64,000 bases of DNA. Source: Hybos culiciformis. Taxonomy: Eukaryota; Arthropoda; Insecta; Diptera; Hybotidae. Position numbers and translations under genes: made by a program. Each line of letters starts with the position of its first letter. The stretch's first letter is position 1. The stretch covers positions 128,582,732 through 128,646,731 of the forward strand of contig OZ023273.1 of the NCBI GenBank assembly GCA_964007475.1, written 5' to 3'. Below are positions 1 to 12,889 of the stretch, piece by piece. The notes under the pieces were generated by a model. That model saw only the letters and a list, made by a program, of their open reading frames with translations. It was not told the DNA's origin and did not search any database.

Positions 1-353
1 TAAAAAAAAATATACACTTATTTATTATTTTATATAAAAAAAAAATTAATACATTATGTACTTTACATATATGTATGTAATTAATATTGGATAAAGAATA
101 ATAATTTATAGTACTTGCTTATCAAATTTATAAAACGCATCGTAGAACAAAAAATTTTAATCTAAAAATTTTAATAGAAAAATTAAATTATTACTTCAAA
201 AATCACAAAAAGTTTCTAATTTAACTTGGCCGTTTGGACAAAATTATTGTATGAGACCTACATAAAGTTTTGTATTGTTTTTATTCTGTTCATAAATATT
301 TTTTAGTTCATAAATATTTTTATTAGTTTTAATTATAGTTTTATGGGGATAAT

Positions 354-614
354 TCAATTATCTTGATGGGTTGAAAAATATCTGTTATCTGTACCGTTCG
401 AAATAAAAAAAATTTCAGGATTATGTAAATTCTCATTCTCGATCAAAAGATTCATATTTTCCCTCAAAAATTCAATGGCTATTGCGTATGTATATTGTTG
501 TATAGTCAATAATAAATACACAGTTATAATAATTGATATCAATATTATATTATAGAAAAATTTATAATATATACTCTGTAGTCTACAATGTACATAAATA
601 AATATAAGAACCAC
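354..614 (-). CDS. Weak candidate: small membrane-anchored open frame
   Basis: An 86-codon open frame with a hydrophobic stretch at roughly residues 18-42, followed by a polar tail (AIAIEFLRENMNLL... then NPEIFFISNGTDNRYF). The polar tail has a less repetitive, more protein-like composition than other frames nearby, which is the only reason it is listed. I recognise no family, see no convincing splice acceptor or neighbouring exon, and the 5' half is biased by A/T composition. It could be the last exon of a gene lying to the right, a short orphan gene, or chance. Confidence 0.15.
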   Translation of the reverse strand: MVLIFIYVHCRLQSIYYKFFYNIILISIIITVYLLLTIQQYTYAIAIEFLRENMNLLIENENLHNPEIFFISNGTDNRYFSTHQDN

Positions 615-3600
615 TTGAATTTAGAAGGATGTAATTTTTATTATAGATCTAATCCTAATGATAAATAAGTACAAAATATACATGAAATAAACAGATGAAA
701 CATATATTATTAGATAGTCTGAATTATTAGAATTTATAAATAGTTTGTAATCCGAAAAAAGAGTTTCAAGAGAGCTTTTTTTTTAATTCGTCATTTTATA
801 GAACTAATAACCGAGTTAATAAAAGTTGATATAATTTGCAGTAAAGAATTTTATTTAATGCTAATCCATTTATTTCATTGATCTCTAGAAAATCAATATT
901 AGCAATATGTGTAAGCTGTTTAATACACCTAGCTAAAAATTGGAGTAATTAATTTAAATAAAATATTAAAAAAAACTGAATTTGATTGAATTTAAATATC
1001 TATATATTATGTAGGCGGGTACGTAATATTTTGTAAAATAAAAGGCTTGAACACGATAGCAAAATAAACAAGATAGTTTTAAATATTTAGACTTACAATT
1101 TCAATTGTTCTATTAGGAAAATAAAGGCTCGATTTCTCTTTAGGATGCCAGGTACTGTTTAAATTCTTTAGTTCAATATGGATTTTAAAAAAACGCATCA
1201 GAGATAAGAAATTAAAAAATAACCTTAACCTTAGATAAATACTTCAAAAATATCTGCGTTTTGTACATACATACCTAATATATGTAATTGAACTTTAAGT
1301 TAAAAAAAAAATTAAATACATTGAAAATTTATGAAAATAAAAACTTCGAACATTTACTTGGCAGAAAAAATAATCGGCATTTCAAACATGATTTCATGGT
1401 TATATCATAAACATTTTATGATTGCAAATTGCTCAAGCACGTGACTTAACATTACCGATTAATAAGGCACAAGTCTTATAATTCAGCAGCATCAGAAGCT
1501 AATAAAATATAGCTTTGTAATAAAAAAAAAATTAAGTTGAAAAGAAAATTTTAAAATTTCATGAATCGCAAATATAAATAATCTAACTCTTTTATTCATT
1601 ATCTTATTTAAGTATTTTGAACCAAATAAAATTATAGTAGTATCGCATTTGATTTGGTAAAGGTCAATAATAGACTTAGCACAAGAATTGCATAACAAGT
1701 TCATTTTTCAATACTTTCGAACTAATGTTTTATTTAAGTTATGCAATTTATGTCAGTCAATTTCGATTGGAGAATCTTAAAAGTTGAATTGACGTTTAAA
1801 ACATAAAATTTGAACAGCGTTAAAGCAGAAAAATGGAAAGTCGTATCTAAGGTATAAAATATAAATAATTATCTAGTTCCGATATTTTTGTCAATCCTGA
1901 AAATTTATCGCGTCAACCATCAATCCCATAAAAATAATCATTTTTAGGAAAACCTTTACTGAAAAATCCAAAATTAATGTTTGTTGTTTCTCAATTTAAA
2001 TATGTAAATTATTAAGAACATTTTAAAAATGTGTATGCATTATGTATTTTAATCTTTTCTTACGAGCCTCTTTGCAAAATACTTAATTTATAATAATATA
2101 ATAATAATCAATTGCTAATAAATTTATTCATAATTCACTGAAATCGAGAGAATATTTTTTTTCTCACGTACAAACCATGGAAATAATAAAAAGCATATGA
2201 TTCAAAATCTAAGAAAATCAGGAAAATAAAAAGAATGCGGCATATTATCAAAAATTTTTAAAACTATCAATAATTTTAAATTAAAAATACATACAACATT
2301 TTTTTTCACTAACTTAAAATTATTGGTATTTTTTGTAAAATTACATTTTTAGTGAAATTTATTTAATTTTTAAGGCAATAAATTTAAATTAAATTATAAT
2401 GAAACGTGCAGAAAACTTAAAATTATCAGGGTTTATCTTCAATTTGTGTAAAAGTGTATAATTGAATTTGAAGGATTTATTTAAAATTTCAAAGAAATTT
2501 TTTTTTTTTTTGGAATTTGAACAGTAAACGCGCTAATTATTTCGAATTAGCAATATAATATGTATTATTACATTACAGGTAAAAGATTTTATTTATTTAT
2601 CCCATCATATACCTGTGAGAGTTTAATAAAATGAGGACATATATAAAATATTTTCGAATAAGACATTTATTGCAAAATTGTTATCATTAAAAAAGATTTC
2701 TGAATTTAAACCATAAAGAAATTAATTCAGAAATAATTCCTTTTACACTTTCTATTTTTCTTCATAATAATTCTTCTTTTTTACGTATTACATTGTACAA
2801 AAATTAATAATTTTCATTTTCCTTGAGCTATTTTGATTATTTTTTTTATTTTCGTCCTGAAGTTATCCGGACTGTCATTATTACCATGACATGATCGATT
2901 GGGGTTCTAGGATCCATCTTCGTCCATTATCTGGTTTAAGATTTTTTGGGATACGTTTTCCCTGCTGTTTTCTTTTATATTCGAGTTTTTTTTTGTATTT
3001 ACAGTCCAACTGATGGAATCTTTTTTCTAACGCATAATATTATTGTTTTAATAAATGAATATTGTAATTTAAGCATAAAAATAAAAATACCGGATCCCAA
3101 AACAGATCCTGTTAGCATTTTTTTAAATATTATATTAGGTACCTACTTAGCAATAATTTTAGAATATTATTAGATTAAAATATTTCTAAAATAAATAAAT
3201 AAATATAATATATAATATTTATTTTCAACATAAACTTGTAACATTTTTAATTTTCAATATTATTTAAAAAATTCCATTCATATCAGTGTTAATTAAAATT
3301 AACATAAAAAATATACGATTAAAATTTGGTTGACACGAGAAATAGTTAAATGACAAAATAATTTCAAATTTGTTTTTAGGGTCATATGGACCATAATTAT
3401 GTTTGTGAACAGTTTATAAAAAAAAATATTCATTGACGATTTATTTCGCAAAACAAAAATCAGTTGCTTTAAAATAGGTAGGTTAGGTACTAAACTATAA
3501 ATATAACATGCACAGTACTATCGGAGCACGGGTAGGTACTATATAACATTTTTTAAATAATAATATAACATTTTTAAAATCGATGTTTACGCTTGTACCA

Positions 3601-3738
3601 ATTATCATCTTAATTTGTAGACTTTTTCAACCTCAACTCAAATCCTTGGACATAATTATAGGGATTAAAATTTCGTTCCTTTTTTTAAGTCATTGATCTC
3701 TAAGAGGTAGGACATTTCTGTTGTAGGGTACAGTGAAT

Positions 3739-3812
3739 GTGAACTTTCAATTAACTTTGACTCAGTTCAGAGTTGGTGAACTTTCAATTAACTTTGACTC
3801 AGTTTAGAGTTG
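3739..3812. repeat. 37-bp tandem duplication
   Basis: Two head-to-tail copies (3739-3775 and 3776-3812) beginning GTGAACTTTCAATTAACTTT. They differ at one base (CAGTTCAG versus CAGTTTAG), so the duplication is recent or conserved. It lies in non-coding spacer, with no gene nearby. Confidence 0.9.
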
Positions 3813-6800
3813 GTGTTTTAAATAAAGTCGAACTGTGAACTTACAGATTTAATTTTAATTCAAAATTTCACTTTCCAACTAAATAACTAAAAATTGTTCT
3901 CTGTTGAACGATATGTTGCTGATGCTTTGAAAACGTTCTTTGTTGGCAGTCAATGACCACTCTGTAAACGTTATTGCTATATAAATTTGTGATTTCATAA
4001 TTTGTTATAGGGTAAACTTTTGATGGCTTGAAAAGTTTCATAATAGCACAAAATTTCAAATATAAAAAATTGAGCTTCCGATCATAACTTCATCAGAAAT
4101 AAGTTATTAAACGGGATTATTGATTTTTTACTTGTTATTTTCTTCTTCACCAAAGAATAATTTTATTAGAACTGACATTTTTAACAGAAGTTTCTTATCT
4201 TATTTGTGTGGTTTTCTCATATTATGTATCTATTGAAAGCAATTTTATGTTTATGATATTTTAATTATAATTAATGTTTATGATGTTTTTCGAATGTATT
4301 CATTTTTTGTGAATATTTTTGGGAGAAATGGGTCAATTGATTTTCAATTTGACCCTCAAAGATATCTTTTTTATTTGCGTAAATTAAATATTTTATATTG
4401 CTTATGACAGTTTTAAGGAAAAAACAAAAGCTCTTTTCTATGTTTGGGATAACTTTTCTAAAGATAACTAATTATTTATTAAGGGTTGGTGTGAGTTTGT
4501 GTACATTCATATTAGAATTAAAATAATAATAAAGATATTAACATCATTCTCAAAAAAAAAACAAACTTTATAATTGATCATAAAAGAAAGTAGAAATCTT
4601 TTTTCCTAGGTCAAATAGAAGTTAATCTTTCTTAACTAATTTATTCAAATAATAAAGTTTTATTTCATAATATTTTCATTTAAAGTATATAATTTTTACC
4701 AAATATTAATAAATTAAGGAGACTGTTGCTTTGAAGCAAATTTAACTAATATAATATTGATAACTATTTTCGGCCGCATACTATGTGTAACTCTAACTAT
4801 ATTTACATATAGCATACCTACAAGTTTATTTTATTTTTTGTACACTCGATATTCAAATTTACAAATTGACTTAGAACGAATTCATATATTTACAATTCAA
4901 GTTCATAAATTATGTTCTCCAAAATAACTTCAAGGGCTTGAGTAAAAAATTTATAGCCAGCGCATTTGTATTTTTAGTATAGTATAGTTTAGTATACCAG
5001 TCAGAATGTTTACAATTAACTTTTAACCTTTTCTTATTACAAGGTTTGGATACGTATTTAATTTAATTGTGGTTATAAAAAAAAAACTTCTAAATGACTT
5101 ATTTTTGTTAGCAAACATATAAAGAGATAAAAATTTCCCATTAAATTTAACTTTAAAACGTATAACGAATTTTCAAATATTTTTTAACAGTTTATGATCT
5201 AGAATGCATGCGTTGATTCGAGAATGCGTTAAGGAAAATTTATTGAAAATTTTTTCAAGTCATATTTTATAAAGTAATAAACATATTTTAGTTTATTTTC
5301 TGTTCCAACATTAATAATAATTTCTTTTTCTGACCATTGAGTACGGTCAGAGTATGTTATAAATTTATCAGAGGGAATATACGATTTAATAGGATGTGTA
5401 TGCGTTAAAATAATATTTAACGGACAATTATTATTAGCATAATTATATTTATGGATTATGAGAACAGAAAAAAAAATAACAGAAAAAGCCGCAAATCAGT
5501 TTTAAAAAAATATATAAATAGTTATGGTATGCTATAATATATATATAATATGCGTGTGCGTTTTCATTTACTGAAAAATAAAAAGGAGGAAAAAGTTTTT
5601 TGAATATCTAAATTTTATATTAGTAGCTATGAAGTTAATGCAAATTTCTTTCAAAACAAATTGTAAAAAAATATACATACGAAAACTTTTTATTATTTTG
5701 AGAAAATAAGTAAGTAAATAAATAAATAAAATAATAAGAATATTATTCTGTTTAAGGATTAAAATTCATGATAATTGTTCAACTTAACTACAATGTAATA
5801 TCGAAGTGCCTAAATTGGTACAGGGTGGGCATATTTTTACTTATTTTATTCTGTCCACTGTAAACAATTTATTGTTTTTCCTCTTGTATTTCGGGTTTAA
5901 ATTTATGTTAGATAATTGCTGATGACTTACTCTCATGCGTATTATTACAACAATTTTTAAGTGCATATGACGATTCTACTCGTCAATACAAAGCAATGGT
6001 ACCTTGGAGCTTGAAAATGATTAGAAGCTTCTACGAGTGATGATTAGAAGTTTCTACAGTAGTTCTCTGCCTACCATATTTGTTTTTCATTTTCGTAGAG
6101 AACAATTCAAAGTGATAATTAAAATATAAGTATGCAACCTCAAATCGACCACATCCACATTACTAAAGAATAATTAATTTCAATGAAAATTTAATTCAAT
6201 TTTCTTTATCACTGTATCTATATATAGCGTATCTATATATAGCAAGGAAAGTGTTTGAACCGGTAAAGAATAAAAAATATTTTCATTTCCACTGTGGTTG
6301 CGGTAATATTCTTTGAAGTTCAAGCAGAACCTGTCGACATTTTTGAAAAATATTTGTTTGACCACATGAAATTATATTTTAACCAATAATAAACTATATA
6401 CTGAAAAAATAACACACTTTGTGAACCAATAAAACATTAAATGGAAAGCAAATTCAATAAAAAAAAAATTGATTCTTAATTCAAAAAACATTACAATCTC
6501 ACCACTTTTGAATGTCAATGGTAATTGCTTTTATAACAATTTACAATCTATCTACAAATTGAATTAGATTCACAATCACAATATTTCTATGATTTTGTAA
6601 TATGATTTATAAACATTGCAGAGAAAAAATTTAACAGGTGCTTGAAAATATTTTGAAATATTTTTAAGTTTTTTTTTTTATAGAAATTATTACAATTTGA
6701 TATTATGCTTTATTTTATAAAATTTATAGAATAGTACATTAAACGATTAAACAGTATATAGTACTATTAAAGTTGGTAGTAGTTACGATATATTTTATTT

Positions 6801-9800
6801 TTCCACTGCGAGTCGCTACCAATTTTTCATATATTAAAAAGAGCCAAACAGTAGTGATAGACGTTCAAATTTTATTTAATTTAATTAATATGATAACGTT
6901 TTAGTCTTTTAAAAAAATATACAATAAATAATTATTTTAATGATTAAAATAACATTAAATACTATTGTATTAATTAAAAAGTAGTAAGTCAAATCTGGAT
7001 TAAAACTTAAAATTATGAAGCAATTATTTTTTTTTCGCAAGAGCACGAGTATTCCGAGAGCCGTGATTGTTTTCTATTCGATCCTTTAAGTTCACAGAAG
7101 ATTTCAATGGTTGATTATGCAGAGAATAATTATATTAGTAATAACTAATAACACACAACGACACAGCATCTTTAGTAGTATACTTACATTTTACATCTTA
7201 TAATGCATATAAGGTACGTATGCATAATAGATTTGAACACACTTCCATGCGATATATCTGCAAGGACTTACATTTTTATTATCAATTTATTCAGAATTTT
7301 CTCATTTTCACCGTTTTATAACATCACAAAAATTTTAGCATTACTGCAACTATTTGACAAAAAATGTTGACTTCAAAATTTTAATACTGAAGACAATCGT
7401 AGCATCAATAAAATCCAAAATGTATGATCATATATTACTGCAAACAATATTATTACATATATTTCTTTTATTGTAATTCACCCTCTTTATTAACAATATA
7501 TGCTACAAAAATAGTGCATTATACCTACAATTTACTAATTCTATTTAACAATTGATAATTTCAATTTTTTTTTTTTCTAAATCGTATAATATTATAAAAC
7601 TTTTTATATTATTCTTTGACATTTGAAAATGATCCATGAAAAATTAATTATGTATTTATTGGCTTTTTTACACAAAGCATGTTTTTAAAACTACTATACC
7701 CATTTACCTAATAAAAATTTATCATAACCATTTTTAATATAAAAAAAAATACGATTATATCAAAATTCTCAGAATTTTTAAAATATTTTTTAGATGTTAT
7801 CTTGAATTTTTCTTAAATATGTTCATCTTTTTTTTCCAGCAATTACCATTTGGGGATAACAAATTGCAATTTAATGAGGGCTACTTTATAAAAATAATAA
7901 TAATTGCAATGGGTTTTATGCATAATAATTTTATTTAAATGACCACCCAAGGCAAATATTCTTGCAATATTGATGAATTTTAACTAAAATTGAAAAATTA
8001 AGACCTAAACAGAGTAGATTATTATTATTAATAAATTTTTTTTAGTTTTATGTATTGAAGTTTTTTGGATGAAATGAAAAAATTCAAATCGAAGTTTTTT
8101 TTTTTATATATATACATATACGATGAGAAAGCCCAAATTTAAGTACAATTTTGATAAGGATTTTGATTTATTTTTACATGAAAATTGCACAGTAAAGAAC
8201 CTTTAAATAAAAAAATATATATATTTTGAATTATTGGTTTAAATGTTACATTCGGTCACCTTTGGACTGACAATTAGAAAAACCCAATAAGCCAGTCTAC
8301 AATAACGCATGCCATGGTGTAACAGCAATACTGCATCAAAATGACGACAGTTGAAATATTTTGAAAAAAAGAAAAGAAATTAATCAATTAATAAAAATCT
8401 GAAAATAATAAAATGATAAAATGCTGTTTAAATAAATAAGAACCAAGTCTAATATGTTTTCTTAACCAAACAATTTTCTTTATTGTAGTAGAAAATGATG
8501 TTAAATGGTAATATTTATAAGCATGACACTTTATTTTGTAACTGGATAATAATGTAAGATTGATTCTCCCTAAAACCATAATAAATTAGAATGTTCTCTT
8601 ATATAAATGATGATAATTATTATGGGGGAAAGAAAATAGTTATAAACATTGTATGTAAATCACCATAACACCACAGTTCAGCACAATATGTATTGATAAC
8701 CATTCGTATAATGAAATACATTTACGAGTATAATATATGTTTGTAATTGTTTTGTGTGTACTGATCAGCGTATACATATTTTAATAGTAGAGTAACAAGA
8801 AGCAAAGAAAATGTTTATGCAAAATTAAAAAAAAATTGTCACCCCCTTTTACCGATTCTTTTTACTTATGTATTTTTCGCAGGTTTTTTTTATTTTAGAC
8901 TTCTATTATCTATTATCAATTATCATTTAGCATCATTCATTTAATTTTACCTATTTTAGTAATTATTTGTAATGGGGATAAAAAAATTGTAATCATAACT
9001 TTAGTGTTTATATTACATATAACTATTATGCGAAAGAGGGTTATAAATTTAAAATCAAAATATTCCAAAATACAAATCAAGAAAGCTTATGTTAACATTT
9101 TTTTTAATAATATGTACCTACCACAGTATAGGTAGAATACCTAACTACCCTGGTAAAGAAAAACCCCACATCTATATAATTAACATAATTGTTTATTTTC
9201 TTTTAACACTGGAAATATTTTTTTTTTCATTTTGTTCATTGAATCTAAAAGTCGTAATTTATTATTTCAACATAAATGTAATGTTTATGAAACTACATTC
9301 TAAAAGAAATTTAGACTATACTTTCGTCATAAATAATTAAAAATTAAAAATATATGTAGATACGAAGTTTTTCCCTAGCAGGGAAGTATACATAATATAC
9401 ATAATATATCTACATATCACAGAAAAAAACTCTAGACTTTGGGATTATCTTTAAACAGATCAGATCACAAAAAGATAAATCAAAAATTAAATCAATGTTA
9501 ATAGAACAAGATATTTCGCGCGTCTCTATGGGTTATTCATCCATACGCCTCGCAAGTGTTCAATTTAAAATGAAAAAGAAAATAAGTTTGAAATCATTTG
9601 GCAAACTAGCTCTATCGATTTTAAAAATATGTTAGCACGTACAAAGAAAGTTATAAAATTGAATGTAAGCTTATATGGAGCAGAACGGAGGGGTAATTTT
9701 AATAATAAAGACTTGTGATCAAGTAAAAAAAATATTTTGGCACAGAAGAATTTTGTTTATTTTAGCTTTTGTCTTAAAAACCGGTAAAAAATAAAAAGAA

Positions 9801-12800
9801 AGCTATAAAAAAATATTGATTACATTATTTTTGTTAACGTTAATTTATTTAAACATACTTAATGTTAAAATCAATTAATTTAGTATACAACATTTAAGCA
9901 ATCAATGGAAACCTTACAATCAGGAATATTATACATATCGATCGTAGAGGTAAATCAAATTATATTTTAATTATATTTTAATCGTCTGGAGTTAATTTTA
10001 TCTAAAACAGAAATAAATCATAACGTTCTGTATTATTCCAGGCAGAACTTAATCTATAAATTCTATTCTTAATGCGATTAAATAAATGTAATTTTATTCT
10101 CATCATTTGTTGATGCCTTAAAGGAATAAGGGATTCCTTTTTACTGGCTAAACAATTTCTAGACATAAGAAAACATTCTGAATCTGAACGTCTTCGTTTA
10201 AAGCAAAAAAAAAACATACACATAGTAACTACGATTTCTCATACCGTTAACGGCTTATAAAAATTATATATGTACAACTTTTTTATGCATAAAATATAAA
10301 TATTATGCATCTGAGTAATTGCATTTGGATTTAAAAAGGGATTATGGTGACCGGAGTAGATTAAAAGGTTTCACTCATTTATGAAATATTTATACGCATT
10401 ATGTTGAAAAAAATCTTATAAGTAAGTATAGATATATATTTATTTATTATAACTCCCTTATTTTCTTCCAGAACATATTCAGGCAAATAGATTACATCAG
10501 TAAAAATTTATATTATAACGTTTTTCAATACCTTAATTTATTTTTTTTAGTAAAGAAAATTGCATTAAAATATAACATAAACCATAAATGTTGTAAGAAC
10601 TTCGAGTTGCTTAGGAATATTTAAAAATTGCTAAAGATCCTTAGTTTGCTTGATGCTGATTCCCTTAAACCCCTTAATTCATGATCCCGAATATTTGTTT
10701 TTGCAAGTCTGTCGACATTTTTATTTAAACACACAATAAGACAAATATATATATATCTAAATGAATAAGTTTTAAATTGCAACAAAAACAATTTCTTGTG
10801 TAATTTTCAATTAAACAATTTGAGAAAATTATGTAACGAAATCCTTGTATATGTATCGTATTTTGAGTTATATATTATTCTTGAACTGTATTGATAAAAG
10901 TATGAATATATTGAAGAATTGTATTTTTGCTGCATTTAGACTTAAAGACCGGTTATGCTAGAATATATACACATGTACATATTTTATAAATTGAAACATG
11001 TACCACAAATAAAAGTTTACTTCATAAACAATATGATAGCAGGGATTTCATATACATTATTACAATTTTCCTAAGAAAGAAATAAACTTCTTTTATTACT
11101 TCTTCAGATTTTTAAGAGTTTTGTTTTACAGCATTTATGCGAGTAGGATAAAAACATAATAAACCGGAATCACTCATAATAAAAAAAATTTCAGAAAATA
11201 AAGAAAAAATTGTTTTAAAAAACAAGTTATTAACCGTCATCGCTGTCATTACTGCGTGAACACTACTTTGTTATAAAGAATCTTAACTTTGACGCCATGA
11301 AGTTAAAGAAATAAAAACATGAAACTTATTGCAACTTATGTTACATCCTAGTTTGATTCTTGCTCTTTTCAAATTAACATAAGCAAACAATTACTTGAAT
11401 TACTTTCAATACGTAAAACAATTAGGTACGTATACATATAAACAAATGATTGAATAAATTTCTTTTTACCGTTTTGGCGAGCTCGTCAATACTAAAGGAT
11501 ATGTTTGTTATTACAAGGCTTTTACAAAATGTTATTATTAAGAAATATCAATAACTAACTATTTAATAAGTAAGTTTAAGAACAAAGTAACTACGAAAAT
11601 TACAACCATTATATCTGAATTTGAATGTGTATTACTGCTTTGTTTTCACAAATTATATCAGTATGAAATTTTGAAGTTAAAATTTATAACATTTTAATAA
11701 AAAAAAAAAAATTAATGCTCCTTTTAACCACATTTAATGTGTATAAGTGGTATTTAAAAGAAACTGTTTGGTTTCAAATGAAAAAGCAAATCAAATAAAA
11801 TACCGCTCATTCATCATTAGATAAATTAATTTTTTTAGAACGTTAGAAGTTAGCAAATTTGCTGTGTTTGAAAGTGCCAAAGCACATTGCGGTTAATATG
11901 CACAGTAGTACTGGAAAAAAGAAAGAAAACATTTTTTTTTTTCATAATTTGTAGCTTAATTTTGTGATTCACATAAATTTGTTTTAAAATTAATCACAGG
12001 TTTGTTCTGTAGCAATTACCTAATGTATTTCTGTTCTGTAATGGTGGATATGTTCATTTTTATTTTTTACAAAAATAATTTATAATTTGTTAGCTCTGTA
12101 ACATCGTCAATTTTTACGATACTAATAACAATAAATATTTATTTATTAGGGATTTAAAACTTAAACGCATTTATTGTCCCTCATCTCACGAAATGTTTTG
12201 AAGCTTTTTTACTCATGTTATATTCCCTCTTTAATTCTGTCGTGACGGATTTTCAAAACATTCTATCTTGTTCTGTCAAAATGTAAAAATATAAATAAAT
12301 GGTCTAACTATAAATTTAAAGCAAATTTAATGTAAATAAAATAGACGTATAGTTGACATATATAAATAAAGTACAAGCACTAGTAAATATATATAAAGAC
12401 TTCAGACTTCTTCTCGCAGATAAATTGAATGTCCTTTTTAGAAACAAGATTGAACATATGTTGTTGAATAAATCTATCCACATTCGATTCAGTAGGTATT
12501 GCAATTTAATGTCTATTTTTATATTAATAAAAATTAAAACTTAATAATTGTAGCTAAAACATTTTTTTCTTAACTCGTTTACCGTTTCTACACTAAAAAT
12601 ATAGTGAAGGCCACACATTCAATAGCCTTGTATTATTTTTTCCAAACGAACAACCTGAAAAATAAAAACATTCGCCGATCTATCACATAAGTAAAATAAA
12701 CCGAGATTTTATCCTCAATTAAAATTTATTTAATGTTGAAGTTCAAAAAAATTAAAACTTCCTAAAATTAAAAATGTCTTCATAACAACAAAATAACTTG

Positions 12801-12889
12801 ATAATGGAAATATATTTTTTTGTTTTAGTTAGATTTCCTTTCCAAGACTAATTTCCTTGTGCCATTTTCTTAATTTCGTGTGATTTCTA

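Larger units (their letters stand above)
1..12889. other. Gene-poor AT-rich spacer
   Basis: I see no convincing gene in this stretch. It is dominated by A/T runs, TA-rich microsatellite-like patches and short open frames with low-complexity composition. The only local structures I could support are a 37-bp tandem duplication (3739-3812), a short tandem TATCTATATATAGC-like repeat near 6215-6245, and a weak membrane-protein-like open frame at 354-614 on the minus strand. The right edge is the proposed stop codon of the DUSP11-like gene, whose 3' UTR must extend leftward into this region on the minus strand; AATAAA-type signals (TTTATT on the plus strand) are present around 12.72 kb. Confidence 0.6.

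Noticed and set aside
3478..3490. GGTAGGTTAGGTAC as telomere-like TTAGG repeat
   Set aside because: Only isolated short units occur; there is no array, and TAGGTACCTA-type words are scattered through the window.
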